A DNA stretch of 64,000 nucleotides from an uncultured Odoribacter sp. (GTDB lineage: Bacteria; Bacteroidota; Bacteroidia; Bacteroidales; Marinifilaceae): NCBI GenBank assembly GCA_900541415.1, contig UQJP01000017.1, forward strand, positions 27,915 to 91,914, read 5' to 3'. This document shows positions 51,188 through 60,356 of this stretch, piece after piece. Below the pieces are notes generated by a model, which saw only the letters and a program-made list of their open reading frames with translations, did not search any database and was not told the DNA's origin. Every line of letters starts with the position of its first letter. Position 1 is the first letter of the stretch. Made by a program: the position numbers and the translations under genes.

Positions 51188-51451
51188 ATGAACAAGAAAA
51201 ACCTTATCCGCACCATCTCCCAAGAACTCGACCTGCCCGTGCCGCAGGACAGAATCGCCCTGATTCTCGACAAGGCGGTCGAGGTTGCCAAGCGCACCCT
51301 TGCGTCCGGTGAGCCCGTGAAATGGTCCGGATTCGGGACTTTGACGGTAAAAAATATTCCGCCCAAGCGGCTCTATTCACCGGTGAAGAAAGAGTACATC
51401 CTGACGAAAGGCGTGCGGAAAATTGTCTTTATCGAGCCCCGGATAAAATAA
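51188..51451 (+). CDS. HU/IHF-like DNA-binding protein, copy A
   Basis: This 87-residue HU-family protein opens MNKKNLIRTISQELDLPV. The conserved helix-beta core VKWSGFGTLTVKNIPPKRLYSP replaces the usual GFGxFxVxxRxAR arm, so the DNA-binding arm is divergent. The DNA from about 51230 onward is almost identical to copy B at 61438-61701, 10,250 bp away in the same orientation. HU-like proteins are accessory factors for Bacteroides integrases, which would suit this element. Confidence 0.88.
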   Translation: MNKKNLIRTISQELDLPVPQDRIALILDKAVEVAKRTLASGEPVKWSGFGTLTVKNIPPKRLYSPVKKEYILTKGVRKIVFIEPRIK

Positions 51452-51484
51452 TCATCGCGTACGCGCCATTCGGATTCGGCCGGC

Positions 51485-51573
51485 GAATGAATGCACGGTA
51501 CGGAAGCTGGGGGCAGCAGGCAATCTGACGATACATAAAATGCCGCTTGAAGAACAGATTCGGGCGGCGGTTT
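51485..51573 (+). pseudogene. remnant of an integrase 3' end and its terminator
   Basis: 45 bases (51485-51529) match the last 45 bases of the integrase gene (39556-39600) with two mismatches and encode the same C-terminus, MNARYGSWGQQAI plus stop. A degraded version of the integrase terminator follows (51537-51573). No other integrase sequence is present upstream of this point, where the HU gene ends at 51451. It marks a recombination joint or an old attachment half. Confidence 0.85.
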
Positions 51574-51574
51574 G

Positions 51575-51992
51575 TCCTGCAAATCGTAACGCCTCTGTTA
51601 CTCATTCCCAGAATCTCTTTCAGGACCGGTCGAGATCTGGCTCCCCATTTTTCGAGCTCCGCAATCAAAGGAAACAGGCTCTTACCAGTTTCCGTCAGCG
51701 GGTATTCGGAATACGGCGGCAACTCCGTAAAATTTTTCTTCCTGATGATGCCGTGAAATACGAATTCCTCTAATTGCTGATTGATGACTCGTGGCGTAAC
51801 GTCCGAAAACACCGATGCAGTTCTTTTGCCTGTATTAAGAAGCGGCTTTTGCATTCGGCTTAAATCGCATCTTTGAGATAGACTGGCGGTATTGATCTCA
51901 CCACCAGTGAAGTAGAAGAATTTTGCAAGAGAAAGGGCAACGGATAAGTAAGCTGTAAGGCGTTTGGAATACTTCGTTATTCGTGCTCTCAA
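51575..51992 (-). pseudogene. HxlR-family regulator, frameshifted and truncated
   Basis: The minus frame carries the second half of an HxlR winged helix: DVTPRVINQQLEEF, then GIIRKKNFTELPPYSEYPLTETGKSLFPLIAELEKWG. Directly upstream the matching residues AKELHRCF lie in another frame; the shift is at the AAAA run 51806-51809 (plus strand), consistent with loss of one base. The conserved N-terminal part is absent. The open frame runs past the expected end into the integrase remnant, another sign of decay. Confidence 0.65.
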
Positions 51993-52071
51993 ACAACTTT
52001 TTCAATAAAACAAAAATAGATGTAAAATTCAATATTTCCCAATCCCCCCCAACACTTTTCAGAGGATCACA

Positions 52072-52944
52072 TTATTGTATAATAGAATTTTCACATCGTA
52101 TTACTCTATATTCTTTCGGAGCGATTCCCGTGTGTTGCTTGAAATACTTGCGGAACGTGAACTGTTCCGGGAAATTCAGATCGGCGGCAATTTCCTTGAT
52201 GCTTTTCTTCGTCTTCTCCAGCAAGAGCTTCGCTTGGGTTATCGTTATGTCGATGATCCATTCGGAAGGAGTACGTCCGGTCTTCTCCCTCACGACAGCC
52301 GTAAAATAGCCGGTCGATAACCGTGCCTCCTCCGCGTAAAACGTTACGGAACGCTGCTGTTTGAAGTTGAAGTGGAGAGAATAAATGAAATTATATACGA
52401 TGCTCTCTTTCTTGTCCATCGGATGAGATTCTACCGTTTTATTGCGAAAATAGACGCGGATGATTTCCAACATCGTCTCCTGCTCTAATAGTTGAATCAT
52501 GCGCAGAATCAGATTTTTCTCTTCCGCTATCGAAGCGTTCTCCATCTCCCTGCGTTTTCCCTCGATCAAATCGTTGCGCGAAATCAAAAATTCGACCTCC
52601 GTCTCATTCAACCGCAAACAAGGGCTGTTCCGCAATTTCAGTTGCAGAATCGTATCGATAATGGTATGTATGACCGGATAAAAAACCTCCCAGTCATCGA
52701 GGATATGAATCCCGTCGAAATCCGCGCTCTGTGAAATCCGATGGATGGTCACCAACGGGCTGACAACGTACAATACCCCCTTCTCCAAACGATAAACCGC
52801 GTTGTTTATCAGCACCTCCGCCGTTCCCGACATACATAGGAACATCCCCGACTTATGATTGTATTCGGGAATAAAACTATTGAGGTACGGCTCTGCGTGA
52901 ATCATGCTTGCTCTATCCATAACATATCCCTGTTTACGATACAA
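52072..52944 (-). CDS. AraC-family transcriptional regulator
   Basis: This regulator has 290 residues from 52944 (or 282 from MDRASMIHAEPY at 52920). It has an N-terminal cupin-like domain (HKSGMFLCMSGTAEVLINNAVYRLEKGVLYVV) and C-terminal AraC helix-turn-helix pair (VTFYAEEARLSTGYFTAVVREKTGRTPSEWI and IKEIAADLNFPEQFTFRKYFKQHTGIAPKEYR). It is divergent from the TetR-led efflux operon and may regulate it. Its structure is like that of the broken AraC gene at the other end of the cassette. Confidence 0.88.
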   Translation of the reverse strand: MYRKQGYVMDRASMIHAEPYLNSFIPEYNHKSGMFLCMSGTAEVLINNAVYRLEKGVLYVVSPLVTIHRISQSADFDGIHILDDWEVFYPVIHTIIDTILQLKLRNSPCLRLNETEVEFLISRNDLIEGKRREMENASIAEEKNLILRMIQLLEQETMLEIIRVYFRNKTVESHPMDKKESIVYNFIYSLHFNFKQQRSVTFYAEEARLSTGYFTAVVREKTGRTPSEWIIDITITQAKLLLEKTKKSIKEIAADLNFPEQFTFRKYFKQHTGIAPKEYRVIRCENSIIQ

Positions 52945-53057
52945 ATGTAACGCATATTTCCCAATATATCATTCCTTTTCGGATTATATCGGCTAAAATA
53001 GTCGATATTGCTCAATATATCCATAATCTTGGCATTTACCACGCCATCCAGACTCTA

Positions 53058-53066
53058 TAATTTTGC
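53058..53066 (+). promoter_or_regulatory. -7 box of the TetR-led efflux operon
   Basis: TAATTTTGC matches TAnnTTTG, about 27 bases before the ATG at 53093. Confidence 0.65.
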
Positions 53067-53092
53067 ATCATAGAAAAAAGGTTAAGATTCAT

Positions 53093-53683
53093 ATGGGAAC
53101 AAGGATATTGCAGAATAAGGAGCAAGCGATTTTGGAAGCTGCCGAACAAGAATTCCTTGCAAAAGGATTCGACGGAGCACGTACTGCCTCGATTGCACAG
53201 ACAGCAGGAGTGACTCATGCTATGCTGCACTACTATTTCCGCACAAAGGACCAACTTTTCGATCGGATTTTAGAAAAAGTATTCGGACAAATCTCCGAAG
53301 TACTTTCCGACATCTTTATAGGTAATGAATCGATATCGTATGAGAGCATCGAACGTTTGCTGAATTTCGTGACAATCAATCCAGACCTGTCGTTGTTTCT
53401 TATCCGTGAATTCCATATACGTCCGAAACATTTTGCCAGCATGTATTCGCAGACCGAACGATTTATCAATGTATTGGCTCTACGGATCGAGCAAAAAACA
53501 GCATTGAGGACACAGCACGCACAGGCAATCTTGTTCGAATGCCTAATCTTGATCATCGCACCGTGCATCGCCTTTCCGCTACTCAGTTCAACGAGGAAAG
53601 AAAATCGAGTAAAAATCCTCGAACAATTCAAAATCACACATGCACAACTCATAAAGAAATATCTCAAACAATATAACTCATGA
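53093..53683 (+). CDS. TetR-family regulator at the head of the efflux operon
   Basis: This 196-residue protein starts at MGTRILQNKEQAILEAAEQEF (53093). Its N-terminal helix-turn-helix is FDGARTASIAQTAGVTHAMLHYYFRTKDQLFDRIL, and the ligand-binding helices follow. Its stop overlaps the ATG of the tolC-like gene (53680-53683), so it is co-translated with the pump and is a likely repressor of its own operon. A TetR also leads the similar ybhGFSR (CecR) pump operon in E. coli. Confidence 0.92.
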   Translation: MGTRILQNKEQAILEAAEQEFLAKGFDGARTASIAQTAGVTHAMLHYYFRTKDQLFDRILEKVFGQISEVLSDIFIGNESISYESIERLLNFVTINPDLSLFLIREFHIRPKHFASMYSQTERFINVLALRIEQKTALRTQHAQAILFECLILIIAPCIAFPLLSSTRKENRVKILEQFKITHAQLIKKYLKQYNS

Positions 53684-54960
53684 AAAAAATTGTAATTCTT
53701 TGCAGCTGTCTTCTGACAGCCTATGTCGCCGGAGCACAGCCGACCCTCGACGAGTGCCGCCGCCTGGCGCGGGAGCACTATCCCGAAATCCGGCAGTATG
53801 ATTTGATTCGGCAAACGAAGGAGTACACCCTGTCGAATGCCAACAAATCATGGATTCCCCAAGTCGCGTTCGCCGCGCAAGCCACATGGCAGACCGCCGT
53901 TCCGACGCTTCCCGACGCTCTTACCGGAATGCTGTCGCAGCAGGGCGTAGCCATTCCCGGAATCAACAAAGATCAGTACAAAATCGCTCTGGAACTAAAT
54001 CAGACGATATGGGACGGCGGCAAAACGAAAGCCGACAAACGGATTGCCGAAGCGGAGGCCGAAGAACAGAACCGCGCGACGGATGTGGATTTCCATACGC
54101 TCGAAGGTCGCGTGGACAATCTATATTTCGGCATTCTGCTCCTCGACGAGCGGATCCGGCAAACCCGCCTCACGATCGAGCTGCTGCGCAGCAACCTCGA
54201 AAAAGTGCGGTCGCTTCAACGGAACGGCGTCGCCATGCAGACCGACGCCGATATGGTCGAGGCGGAACTTCTTACCGTAGGTCAGCAGCTCACTCAAATC
54301 GAAGCCTCCCGCGTAAGCTATCGCCGGATGCTCGAAATCTTCATCGGAAAGGAATTGGGAGAGCAGCCGCTTATTCTGCCGGATGCCGAGCAGCCGGCCT
54401 CTTATGACAATGCCCGTCCGGAACTGGCTCTGTTCGATGCGAAAATAGAAAAACTCACCGCGCAGGAGAAACTCGTCAAGGCATCCACGCGCCCTCGGTT
54501 CGGTCTCTTCGCGCAGGGATACTATGGTTATCCGGGCATGGATTTCTTCGAGAGCATGATGAGCAGCGACTGGTCGTGGAATGCGATGATCGGCGTGAAG
54601 ATGTCGTGGAATTTCGGAGCCTATTACACCAAGAAAAATTCATTGAACAAACTCCGCACCGCCAAACGGCAGGTGGATGTCCAGCGCGAGGTCTTTCTGT
54701 TCAACTCGCAACTGCAAACGACGGCCGAAAACGGAGACATCGCCCGTCTGCGCAAAGCCCTTGCCGACGACGACCGCATCGTGGCCCTGCGCCGTTCGGT
54801 GCGCGAAGCCGCCGAATCGAAATTGCGGAACGGCGTCATCGACACGAACGATCTGCTGCGCAAAATCACGGAGGAGGCGACGGCTGCAACAGCCCGCTCC
54901 GCCCGCGAAATCGAACTCGTCAAAACCATTTACGAATTGAAACATACGATAAACCGATAA
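53680..54960 (+). CDS. TolC-family outer membrane protein
   Basis: This 426-residue protein has signal peptide MKKIVILCSCLLTAYVAGA, then QPTLDECRRLAREHYPEIRQYDLI typical of OEP proteins, with the long helical hairpins (RVDNLYFGILLLDERIRQTRLTIELLRSNLEKV and VREAAESKLRNGVIDTNDLLRKI). It is the outer-membrane channel of the ABC efflux system encoded downstream. Confidence 0.93.
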   Translation: MKKIVILCSCLLTAYVAGAQPTLDECRRLAREHYPEIRQYDLIRQTKEYTLSNANKSWIPQVAFAAQATWQTAVPTLPDALTGMLSQQGVAIPGINKDQYKIALELNQTIWDGGKTKADKRIAEAEAEEQNRATDVDFHTLEGRVDNLYFGILLLDERIRQTRLTIELLRSNLEKVRSLQRNGVAMQTDADMVEAELLTVGQQLTQIEASRVSYRRMLEIFIGKELGEQPLILPDAEQPASYDNARPELALFDAKIEKLTAQEKLVKASTRPRFGLFAQGYYGYPGMDFFESMMSSDWSWNAMIGVKMSWNFGAYYTKKNSLNKLRTAKRQVDVQREVFLFNSQLQTTAENGDIARLRKALADDDRIVALRRSVREAAESKLRNGVIDTNDLLRKITEEATAATARSAREIELVKTIYELKHTINR

Positions 54961-54971
54961 AAAGAACGATC

Positions 54972-55868
54972 ATGAAACGAATCTTATTTTACAGCGCGAC
55001 TTTACTTACGATGGTTGCTTGCGGACGCGGCAACGATTTCGATGCCACGGGAACATTCGAAGCGACCGAGGTCGTCGTTTCCGCCGAAGCAGCGGGGCGT
55101 ATTCTCAGCTTCGATGCGGAAGAGGGAGATGCCGTGCAGGCTGGCAGACAGATCGGTGCGATAGATACCGTACAGCTCCACCTTCAAAAACTCCAGCTCG
55201 AACGCCAGCGGGCATCGGTGGTGAGCAATCGTCCCGACATCCGCAAACAGGCGGCCGCATTGCGGGAGCAGATCGCCAAACAGGAGATAGAGCGCAGCCG
55301 TGTCGTCAATCTGTTGAAAGACGGAGCGGCGACCACCAAACAGCTCGACGACATAGATGCTTCGCTCAAAATACTGAACGGACAGTTGGAGGCGCTGCTT
55401 TCGACACTGGGCAACAATACGGCAGCCATCGATGAAAATTCGTCGGCGCTCGAATTGCAGATCGCCCAGATCGACGACCGTCTCATGAAGTGCCGTATCG
55501 CGTCTCCGATTTCGGGAACGGTGCTCGCCAAGTACAGCGAACAGGGCGAGCTGGCAGCCGTCGGCCGTCCGCTCATGAAGGTCGCCGATATGGAGAACGT
55601 CTACCTGCGGGCCTATTTTACCTCCGACCAGTTGAGCAGTCTGAAAATCGGAGAGGAGGTGACCGTTACGGCGGATTTCGGCGGGGACGAACAGCTCGAC
55701 TATCCGGGACGCATCACGTGGATCGCATCGGAGAGCGAATTCACACCCAAGAACATCCAGACCAAAAGCTCTCGGGCAAGTCTGGTCTATGCCGTGAAGA
55801 TTGCCGTGAAGAACGACGGACGGCTGAAACTGGGGCTTTACGGCGAAGTGAAACTGCGTAAATCATAA
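54972..55868 (+). CDS. HlyD-family periplasmic adaptor lipoprotein
   Basis: This 298-residue adaptor starts at MKRILFYSATLLTMVAC (54972; Cys17 lipobox), 11 bp after tolC; an upstream frame extension to 54576 overlaps tolC and is not coding. It shows lipoyl halves (SAEAAGRILSFDAEEGDAVQAGRQIGAI and CRIASPISGTVLAKYSEQGELAAVGRPL), a coiled-coil hairpin rich in Q/K/E between them (about residues 75-165) and a beta-barrel. The layout matches YbhG-type adaptors of ABC-2 exporters. Confidence 0.92.
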   Translation: MKRILFYSATLLTMVACGRGNDFDATGTFEATEVVVSAEAAGRILSFDAEEGDAVQAGRQIGAIDTVQLHLQKLQLERQRASVVSNRPDIRKQAAALREQIAKQEIERSRVVNLLKDGAATTKQLDDIDASLKILNGQLEALLSTLGNNTAAIDENSSALELQIAQIDDRLMKCRIASPISGTVLAKYSEQGELAAVGRPLMKVADMENVYLRAYFTSDQLSSLKIGEEVTVTADFGGDEQLDYPGRITWIASESEFTPKNIQTKSSRASLVYAVKIAVKNDGRLKLGLYGEVKLRKS

Positions 55869-55886
55869 TCGAATCTTAAAGTTGAA

Positions 55887-56807
55887 ATGATGGAAACGCA
55901 AAACGCCATAGAAATCAACGGACTGACCAAGTGTTACGGGAAGGTGACGGCTTTGGATGGCGTCTCGTTCGACGTGCGGCAAGGCGAACTATTCGGCCTG
56001 ATCGGCCCGGACGGAGCGGGTAAGACCACGCTGTTCCGCCTGCTGACAACCTTGCTCAATCCCGACAACGGAACGGCGACGGTCGATGGGATGGACATCG
56101 TTGCCGAGTACGAACAGATTCGGGAGGTGGTCGGCTACATGCCGGGGCGCTTCTCGCTCTATCCCGATCTGTCCGTCGAAGAGAATATCGCATTTTTCGC
56201 TGCCCTGTTCGGAGTCCGCGTCGAAGACAACTACGACCTGATCGCCCCGATTTACAAGCAAATCGAACCGTTCCGCACCCGCCGTGCAGGGAAACTGTCG
56301 GGAGGCATGAAACAGAAGCTCGCCCTGTGCTGCGCCCTGATTCATCGCCCGTCGGTTCTGTTCCTCGACGAACCGACGACGGGGGTCGATGCCGTCTCGC
56401 GCAGCGAGTTCTGGGATATGCTCGCCGAATTGAAATCTAAAGGCATTTCGATGCTCGTATCGACGCCCTACATGGACGAAGCGAGCCGCTGCGACCGTAT
56501 CGCCCTGATCAACGAAGGGCATATCCTCGGTATCGACACCCCGCAGGGCATTGTCGCCGGATTCGACGAACCGCTCTATGCCGTTTCGAGCAAGGAGATG
56601 TTCGGCTTGCTCGTCGAAGCGCGGCGGACACGAGGGGTAAAGGAGTGCTATCCGTTCGGGGAGGCACACCACATGGTCACCGAACGCGGCTTCGACACGG
56701 CACGGTTCGCGGACGAACTGACCGGTCTGGGGTTCCGAAACGTCGTAGTCCGTCCCGTCGAAGCAGGTATCGAAGATGTATTCATAAAACTGATGCGCCA
56801 TGAATGA
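55887..56807 (+). CDS. ABC-2 exporter ATP-binding protein 1
   Basis: This 306-residue ATPase has Walker A GPDGAGKTT, signature LSGGMKQK, Walker B VLFLDEPTTGVD and a C-terminal extension of about 70 residues (from about 225). It is the first of two ATPase genes; the next begins inside its last codons (8-bp overlap). In YbhF the two ATPase modules are fused into one chain; here they are separate genes in the same order, so they likely form a heterodimer on the two permeases. Confidence 0.93.
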   Translation: MMETQNAIEINGLTKCYGKVTALDGVSFDVRQGELFGLIGPDGAGKTTLFRLLTTLLNPDNGTATVDGMDIVAEYEQIREVVGYMPGRFSLYPDLSVEENIAFFAALFGVRVEDNYDLIAPIYKQIEPFRTRRAGKLSGGMKQKLALCCALIHRPSVLFLDEPTTGVDAVSRSEFWDMLAELKSKGISMLVSTPYMDEASRCDRIALINEGHILGIDTPQGIVAGFDEPLYAVSSKEMFGLLVEARRTRGVKECYPFGEAHHMVTERGFDTARFADELTGLGFRNVVVRPVEAGIEDVFIKLMRHE

Positions 56808-57540
56808 TCCGATTATATCCGTAAAAGAGTTATGCAAGACGTTCGGCGATTTCAAAGCCGTCGATCGTATTACATTCGATGTCGCACGGGGCGAGATTTT
56901 CGGCTTCCTCGGTGCGAACGGTGCGGGGAAGACCACGGCGATGCGCATGCTCTGCGGGTTGAGTTACCCGACGTCGGGCAGCGGTACGGTGGCGGGTCTG
57001 GATGTGATGACCGCAGGGGAAGAGATCAAGCGCCACATCGGGTATATGAGCCAGCGGTTTTCCCTTTACGATGATTTGACCGTATTGGAGAACATCCGGC
57101 TTTATGCCGGTATTTACGGGCTTACCCGGAATCAAATGATCCGTCGCACGGTAGTCATGCTCAACCGGCTGCATTTCCGTTCGGAAATCAATACGCTGGT
57201 AGGCTCGCTGCCGCTGGGCTGGAAGCAGAAACTGGCCTTTTCGATCGCCACGCTGCACAAACCCGAGGTAGTGTTTCTTGACGAACCGACGGGCGGTGTC
57301 GATCCCGTGACACGCCGCCAGTTCTGGGAACTGATTTATGAAGCGGCCGACGAAGGTACGACGATTTTCGTTACGACGCATTATATGGATGAAGCGGAGT
57401 ATTGCTCCCGCGTATCGATCATGGTAGACGGTCAGGTGCGTGCGTTGGGTGCTCCCTCCGAACTGAAAAAACAATTCGCCGCAGAGTCGATGGACGAGGT
57501 GTTCCGCATACTGGCTCGCGGTGCTAAACGAAGCGAATAA
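56800..57540 (+). CDS. ABC-2 exporter ATP-binding protein 2
   Basis: This 246-residue ATPase has Walker A GANGAGKTT, Q-loop GYMSQRFSLYDDLT, a divergent signature VGSLPLGWKQKLAF and Walker B VVFLDEPTGGVDPV, plus an H-loop (VTTHYMDEAEYC). The signature lacks LSGG, so one of the two ATP sites of the heterodimer is probably non-canonical. It overlaps the preceding ATPase gene and is followed 1 bp later by the first permease. Confidence 0.93.
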   Translation: MNDPIISVKELCKTFGDFKAVDRITFDVARGEIFGFLGANGAGKTTAMRMLCGLSYPTSGSGTVAGLDVMTAGEEIKRHIGYMSQRFSLYDDLTVLENIRLYAGIYGLTRNQMIRRTVVMLNRLHFRSEINTLVGSLPLGWKQKLAFSIATLHKPEVVFLDEPTGGVDPVTRRQFWELIYEAADEGTTIFVTTHYMDEAEYCSRVSIMVDGQVRALGAPSELKKQFAAESMDEVFRILARGAKRSE

Positions 57541-57541
57541 T

Positions 57542-58636
57542 ATGGGAGGATTTTTATCATTTGTCAAAAAAGAGACGCTGCATATCCTGCGCGATCCGCG
57601 CACGATGTTCATCGCCCTGCTGGTTCCCATCGTGCAGACGCTCCTGTTCGGGTTCGCCATTTCGGTGGAGACCGAAAACATAGATTTCACAGCCGTCGCT
57701 CCGAATCGGACGGAAGCGATACGCCGTCAGGTGGAACGGCTTTCGTCCAACCCTTACTTTACGTTCAAGGGATATATCGACGGAAGAGAGATAAACGACG
57801 TCCTGCGCCGCAGCGATGTCGATGCCGTGGCCGTCTTTGCGGACGATTACGACCGTCAGATCATGGCGGTAGCGAATGGCGGAGCGTCCGAAAAAGCCGT
57901 GCAGATTATTTTCGACGCCTCGAATCCCAATACGGCGGTTGCCGGAGCCGGATATATGCAGAGCGTCCTGCTGGCGAACCAGCGTGCCGGAGCTGCTATG
58001 CCGGACACCCATCTGCTGTATAACCCGCAGATGAAAAGCGCCTATAACTTCGTGTCGGGCATTATGGGACTCATCTTCATTCTGATTTGCGCCCTGATGA
58101 CCTCGGTGTCCATCGTGCGCGAGAAAGAGATGGGAACGATGGAGATTCTTCTGGTGTCGCCCGTGAGGCCGATGTGGATCATTTTCGCCAAGATGATTCC
58201 CTATTTCCTGCTCTCGTGCGTCAATCTCGCCTCTATTCTGCTGTTGGCGGCATTCGTCCTCGATATGCCGATGTCGGGTTCCATGATCGGACTGGTAGGA
58301 ATATCGCTGCTCTATCTGATGCTGGCACTTGCGCTCGGGCTGTTCATCTCGACGCTTTCCGACCGCCAGTCCACGGCGCTGCTGATTTCCGCCATGATGC
58401 TGATGCTGCCGATCATCATGCTTTCGGGTATGGTGTTCCCCATCGAGAATATGCCCGGCATCCTGCGCGGCGTATCGTGTATCATCCCCGCACGCTGGTA
58501 TATCGAAGCCGTGCGGAAGCTGATGATCGAGGGATTGCCCTTTGCTGCCGTCGTCAAGGAGTTTTGCATCCTGTCGGCAATGACGGCGGCACTGGTCGGC
58601 GTGGCGCTCAAAAAGTTCAACGATAAACTCGAATAA
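57542..58636 (+). CDS. ABC-2 type permease (YbhS/YbhR-like) 1
   Basis: This 364-residue inner-membrane permease starts at MGGFLSFVKKETLHILRDPRTMF (57542). One N-terminal helix, a large periplasmic domain (about residues 45-170) and five C-terminal helices (MGLIFILICALMTSVSIVREKEMGTMEILLVSPVRP onwards) match the ABC2_membrane_3 family. It pairs with the next permease; together they expel drugs or other hydrophobic compounds. Confidence 0.92.
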   Translation: MGGFLSFVKKETLHILRDPRTMFIALLVPIVQTLLFGFAISVETENIDFTAVAPNRTEAIRRQVERLSSNPYFTFKGYIDGREINDVLRRSDVDAVAVFADDYDRQIMAVANGGASEKAVQIIFDASNPNTAVAGAGYMQSVLLANQRAGAAMPDTHLLYNPQMKSAYNFVSGIMGLIFILICALMTSVSIVREKEMGTMEILLVSPVRPMWIIFAKMIPYFLLSCVNLASILLLAAFVLDMPMSGSMIGLVGISLLYLMLALALGLFISTLSDRQSTALLISAMMLMLPIIMLSGMVFPIENMPGILRGVSCIIPARWYIEAVRKLMIEGLPFAAVVKEFCILSAMTAALVGVALKKFNDKLE

Positions 58637-58638
58637 CC

Positions 58639-59742
58639 ATGCGTACACTACTTGTATTACTCGATAAGGAGTTCCGGCAATTCTTCCGGAATGCCTTTCT
58701 GCCGAAGATGGTTCTGATTTTTCCGATGATGATCATGTTCGTCATTCCGTGGGTTACGACGATGGACGTTCGGCATATCAGCGTTTCGGTAGTCGATAAC
58801 GACCATACGACAGCCTCGCGGCGGTTGATTCGGAAAATCGACGCTTCGGATTACTTTACCCTGCACGACGTCTCGCAGCGCTATGAAGCGTCGCTCGCCG
58901 CGCTCGAAAAAGGAGAGGTGGATGTCGTCGTCGAAATCCCCGACGATTTCGAGCGGGCGCTCGCGGCGGGGACGCCGAAAAAAGTCAGTATCTCGGCCAA
59001 TGGCGTGAATGCGCTGAAAGGAAACCTCGGGTCGCAATATACCGTGCAGGCCGTCATGCAGACCATGAATGAGTTGCGGGGCGAACAGGGATTGCCGGCT
59101 GCGGCGGATTTGGTCGTTGTGGAGAATCGCTACAATCCGACGCTCGAATACCGCAATTACATGATTCCCGCACTGATGATTATGCTCCTGATTATGATTT
59201 GCGGGTTCCTGCCGTCGCTCAATCTCGTGGGAGAAAAGGAAAAGGGAACGATCGAGCAGATCAACGTAACGCCCGTCGGGCGATTGTCGTTCACGCTGGC
59301 CAAACTGATTCCTTACTGGATCATCGGATTTGTCGTATTGTCGTTCGTCATGCTGATTGCAGGACTGGTTTACGGATTATGGCCGGACGGTTCTCCCGGA
59401 GCGATTTATCTGGCGGCAGCGCTGTTCATTCTGACCATGTCGGGAATCGGCGTAACGATCGCCAACAAATCGGAAACCATGCAGCAGGCGATGTTCGTCA
59501 TGTTTTTCTTCGTGATGATATTCGTGCTGATGAGCGGACTGATTACCCCGATCGACTCGATGCCTGCTCCGGCACAGGTCATTACCCGTTTTCTGCCGCC
59601 GCGTTATTTCGTCGAAATCATGCGGGCCGTCTATCTGAAAGGAACGACTGTCGGCGAGCTGCTGCCCAATTATGGGGTTCTGGCATTATTCGCGCTGATA
59701 TTCAATACACTGGCAGCCGTAACCTATAAAAAGCAAGCCTGA
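58639..59742 (+). CDS. ABC-2 type permease (YbhR/YbhS-like) 2
   Basis: This 367-residue permease is paralogous to the preceding one. Its N-terminal motif is LLVLLDKEFRQFFRNAFLPKM; a periplasmic domain (about 40-170) and C-terminal helices with the cytoplasmic EKEKGTIEQINVTPVGRLSF motif follow. It begins 2 bp after the stop of permease 1. The operon TetR-TolC-HlyD-ABC-ABC-permease-permease is complete and uninterrupted. Confidence 0.92.
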   Translation: MRTLLVLLDKEFRQFFRNAFLPKMVLIFPMMIMFVIPWVTTMDVRHISVSVVDNDHTTASRRLIRKIDASDYFTLHDVSQRYEASLAALEKGEVDVVVEIPDDFERALAAGTPKKVSISANGVNALKGNLGSQYTVQAVMQTMNELRGEQGLPAAADLVVVENRYNPTLEYRNYMIPALMIMLLIMICGFLPSLNLVGEKEKGTIEQINVTPVGRLSFTLAKLIPYWIIGFVVLSFVMLIAGLVYGLWPDGSPGAIYLAAALFILTMSGIGVTIANKSETMQQAMFVMFFFVMIFVLMSGLITPIDSMPAPAQVITRFLPPRYFVEIMRAVYLKGTTVGELLPNYGVLALFALIFNTLAAVTYKKQA

Positions 59743-59753
59743 ATACCGGCAGA

Positions 59754-60356
59754 ATGTATATGATTATGACACGTGAAGAAATTTTGAAAGCAGCCTTCGC
59801 TCTTTTCGAGTCAGAGGGAATCCGCTCGCTCAATATGCGTGAAATCGCCGAAAAACTCGGCATGGATAAATGGGATCTATACGATTTTTTCGACAACAAG
59901 CGCACGCTCGTATCGAAAAGCATCGAATACGGGATTCAACAACTCGACGACGAATTGGAAGAGATCTGTCGCAAACAGGTCAATCCGCTTGAAATGCTGA
60001 TTCGTTCGGCGGTCGAGGCATTCGATACGTTCGATAAGATGAAACAGGTATTTCTCGATGATGTCGATGAATATCCGGAAGCAATCGACACCATTCTGCA
60101 TGAAGCGCAACGCATCCAACACCAGCAGCCCGCTATTTTCCATCAGGCGGTAGAAGAGGGCTATATGATCGGCGATCTTTACTATAAACTGTTCGAAAGG
60201 TTCTTCTGGCAGAACTATATGGCGCAGAACGAGGAGCGCGGGGAAGCGATGCGCGTACTTTTTACCGTCTTGAGGGGTGCGGCGACTGAAAAAGGACGGC
60301 AGACAATAGAGGATGTCCGAAAAGAGATGGACTTGAATATCGATTCCGAACCATGA
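59754..60356 (+). CDS. TetR-family regulator at the end of the efflux operon
   Basis: This protein has up to 200 residues; ATGs at 59754, 59760 and 59766 are all possible, and MTREEILKAAFALFESEGIRSL (59766) fits the family best. The helix-turn-helix is LNMREIAEKLGMDKWDLYDFFDNKRTLVSK. It is the second TetR in the cassette, sitting last in the operon, and overlaps the next gene in ATGA (60353-60356). It may fine-tune the pump or control something now lost. Confidence 0.88.
   Translation: MYMIMTREEILKAAFALFESEGIRSLNMREIAEKLGMDKWDLYDFFDNKRTLVSKSIEYGIQQLDDELEEICRKQVNPLEMLIRSAVEAFDTFDKMKQVFLDDVDEYPEAIDTILHEAQRIQHQQPAIFHQAVEEGYMIGDLYYKLFERFFWQNYMAQNEERGEAMRVLFTVLRGAATEKGRQTIEDVRKEMDLNIDSEP

Noticed and set aside
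54576..54971. Upstream in-frame extension of the HlyD gene overlapping tolC
   Set aside because: Its residues are arginine-rich shadow translation, while the lipobox start at 54972 is clear.
55989..57690. Minus-strand open frames over the two ABC ATPases
   Set aside because: They are shadows of the ATPase genes with no own start signal or motifs.
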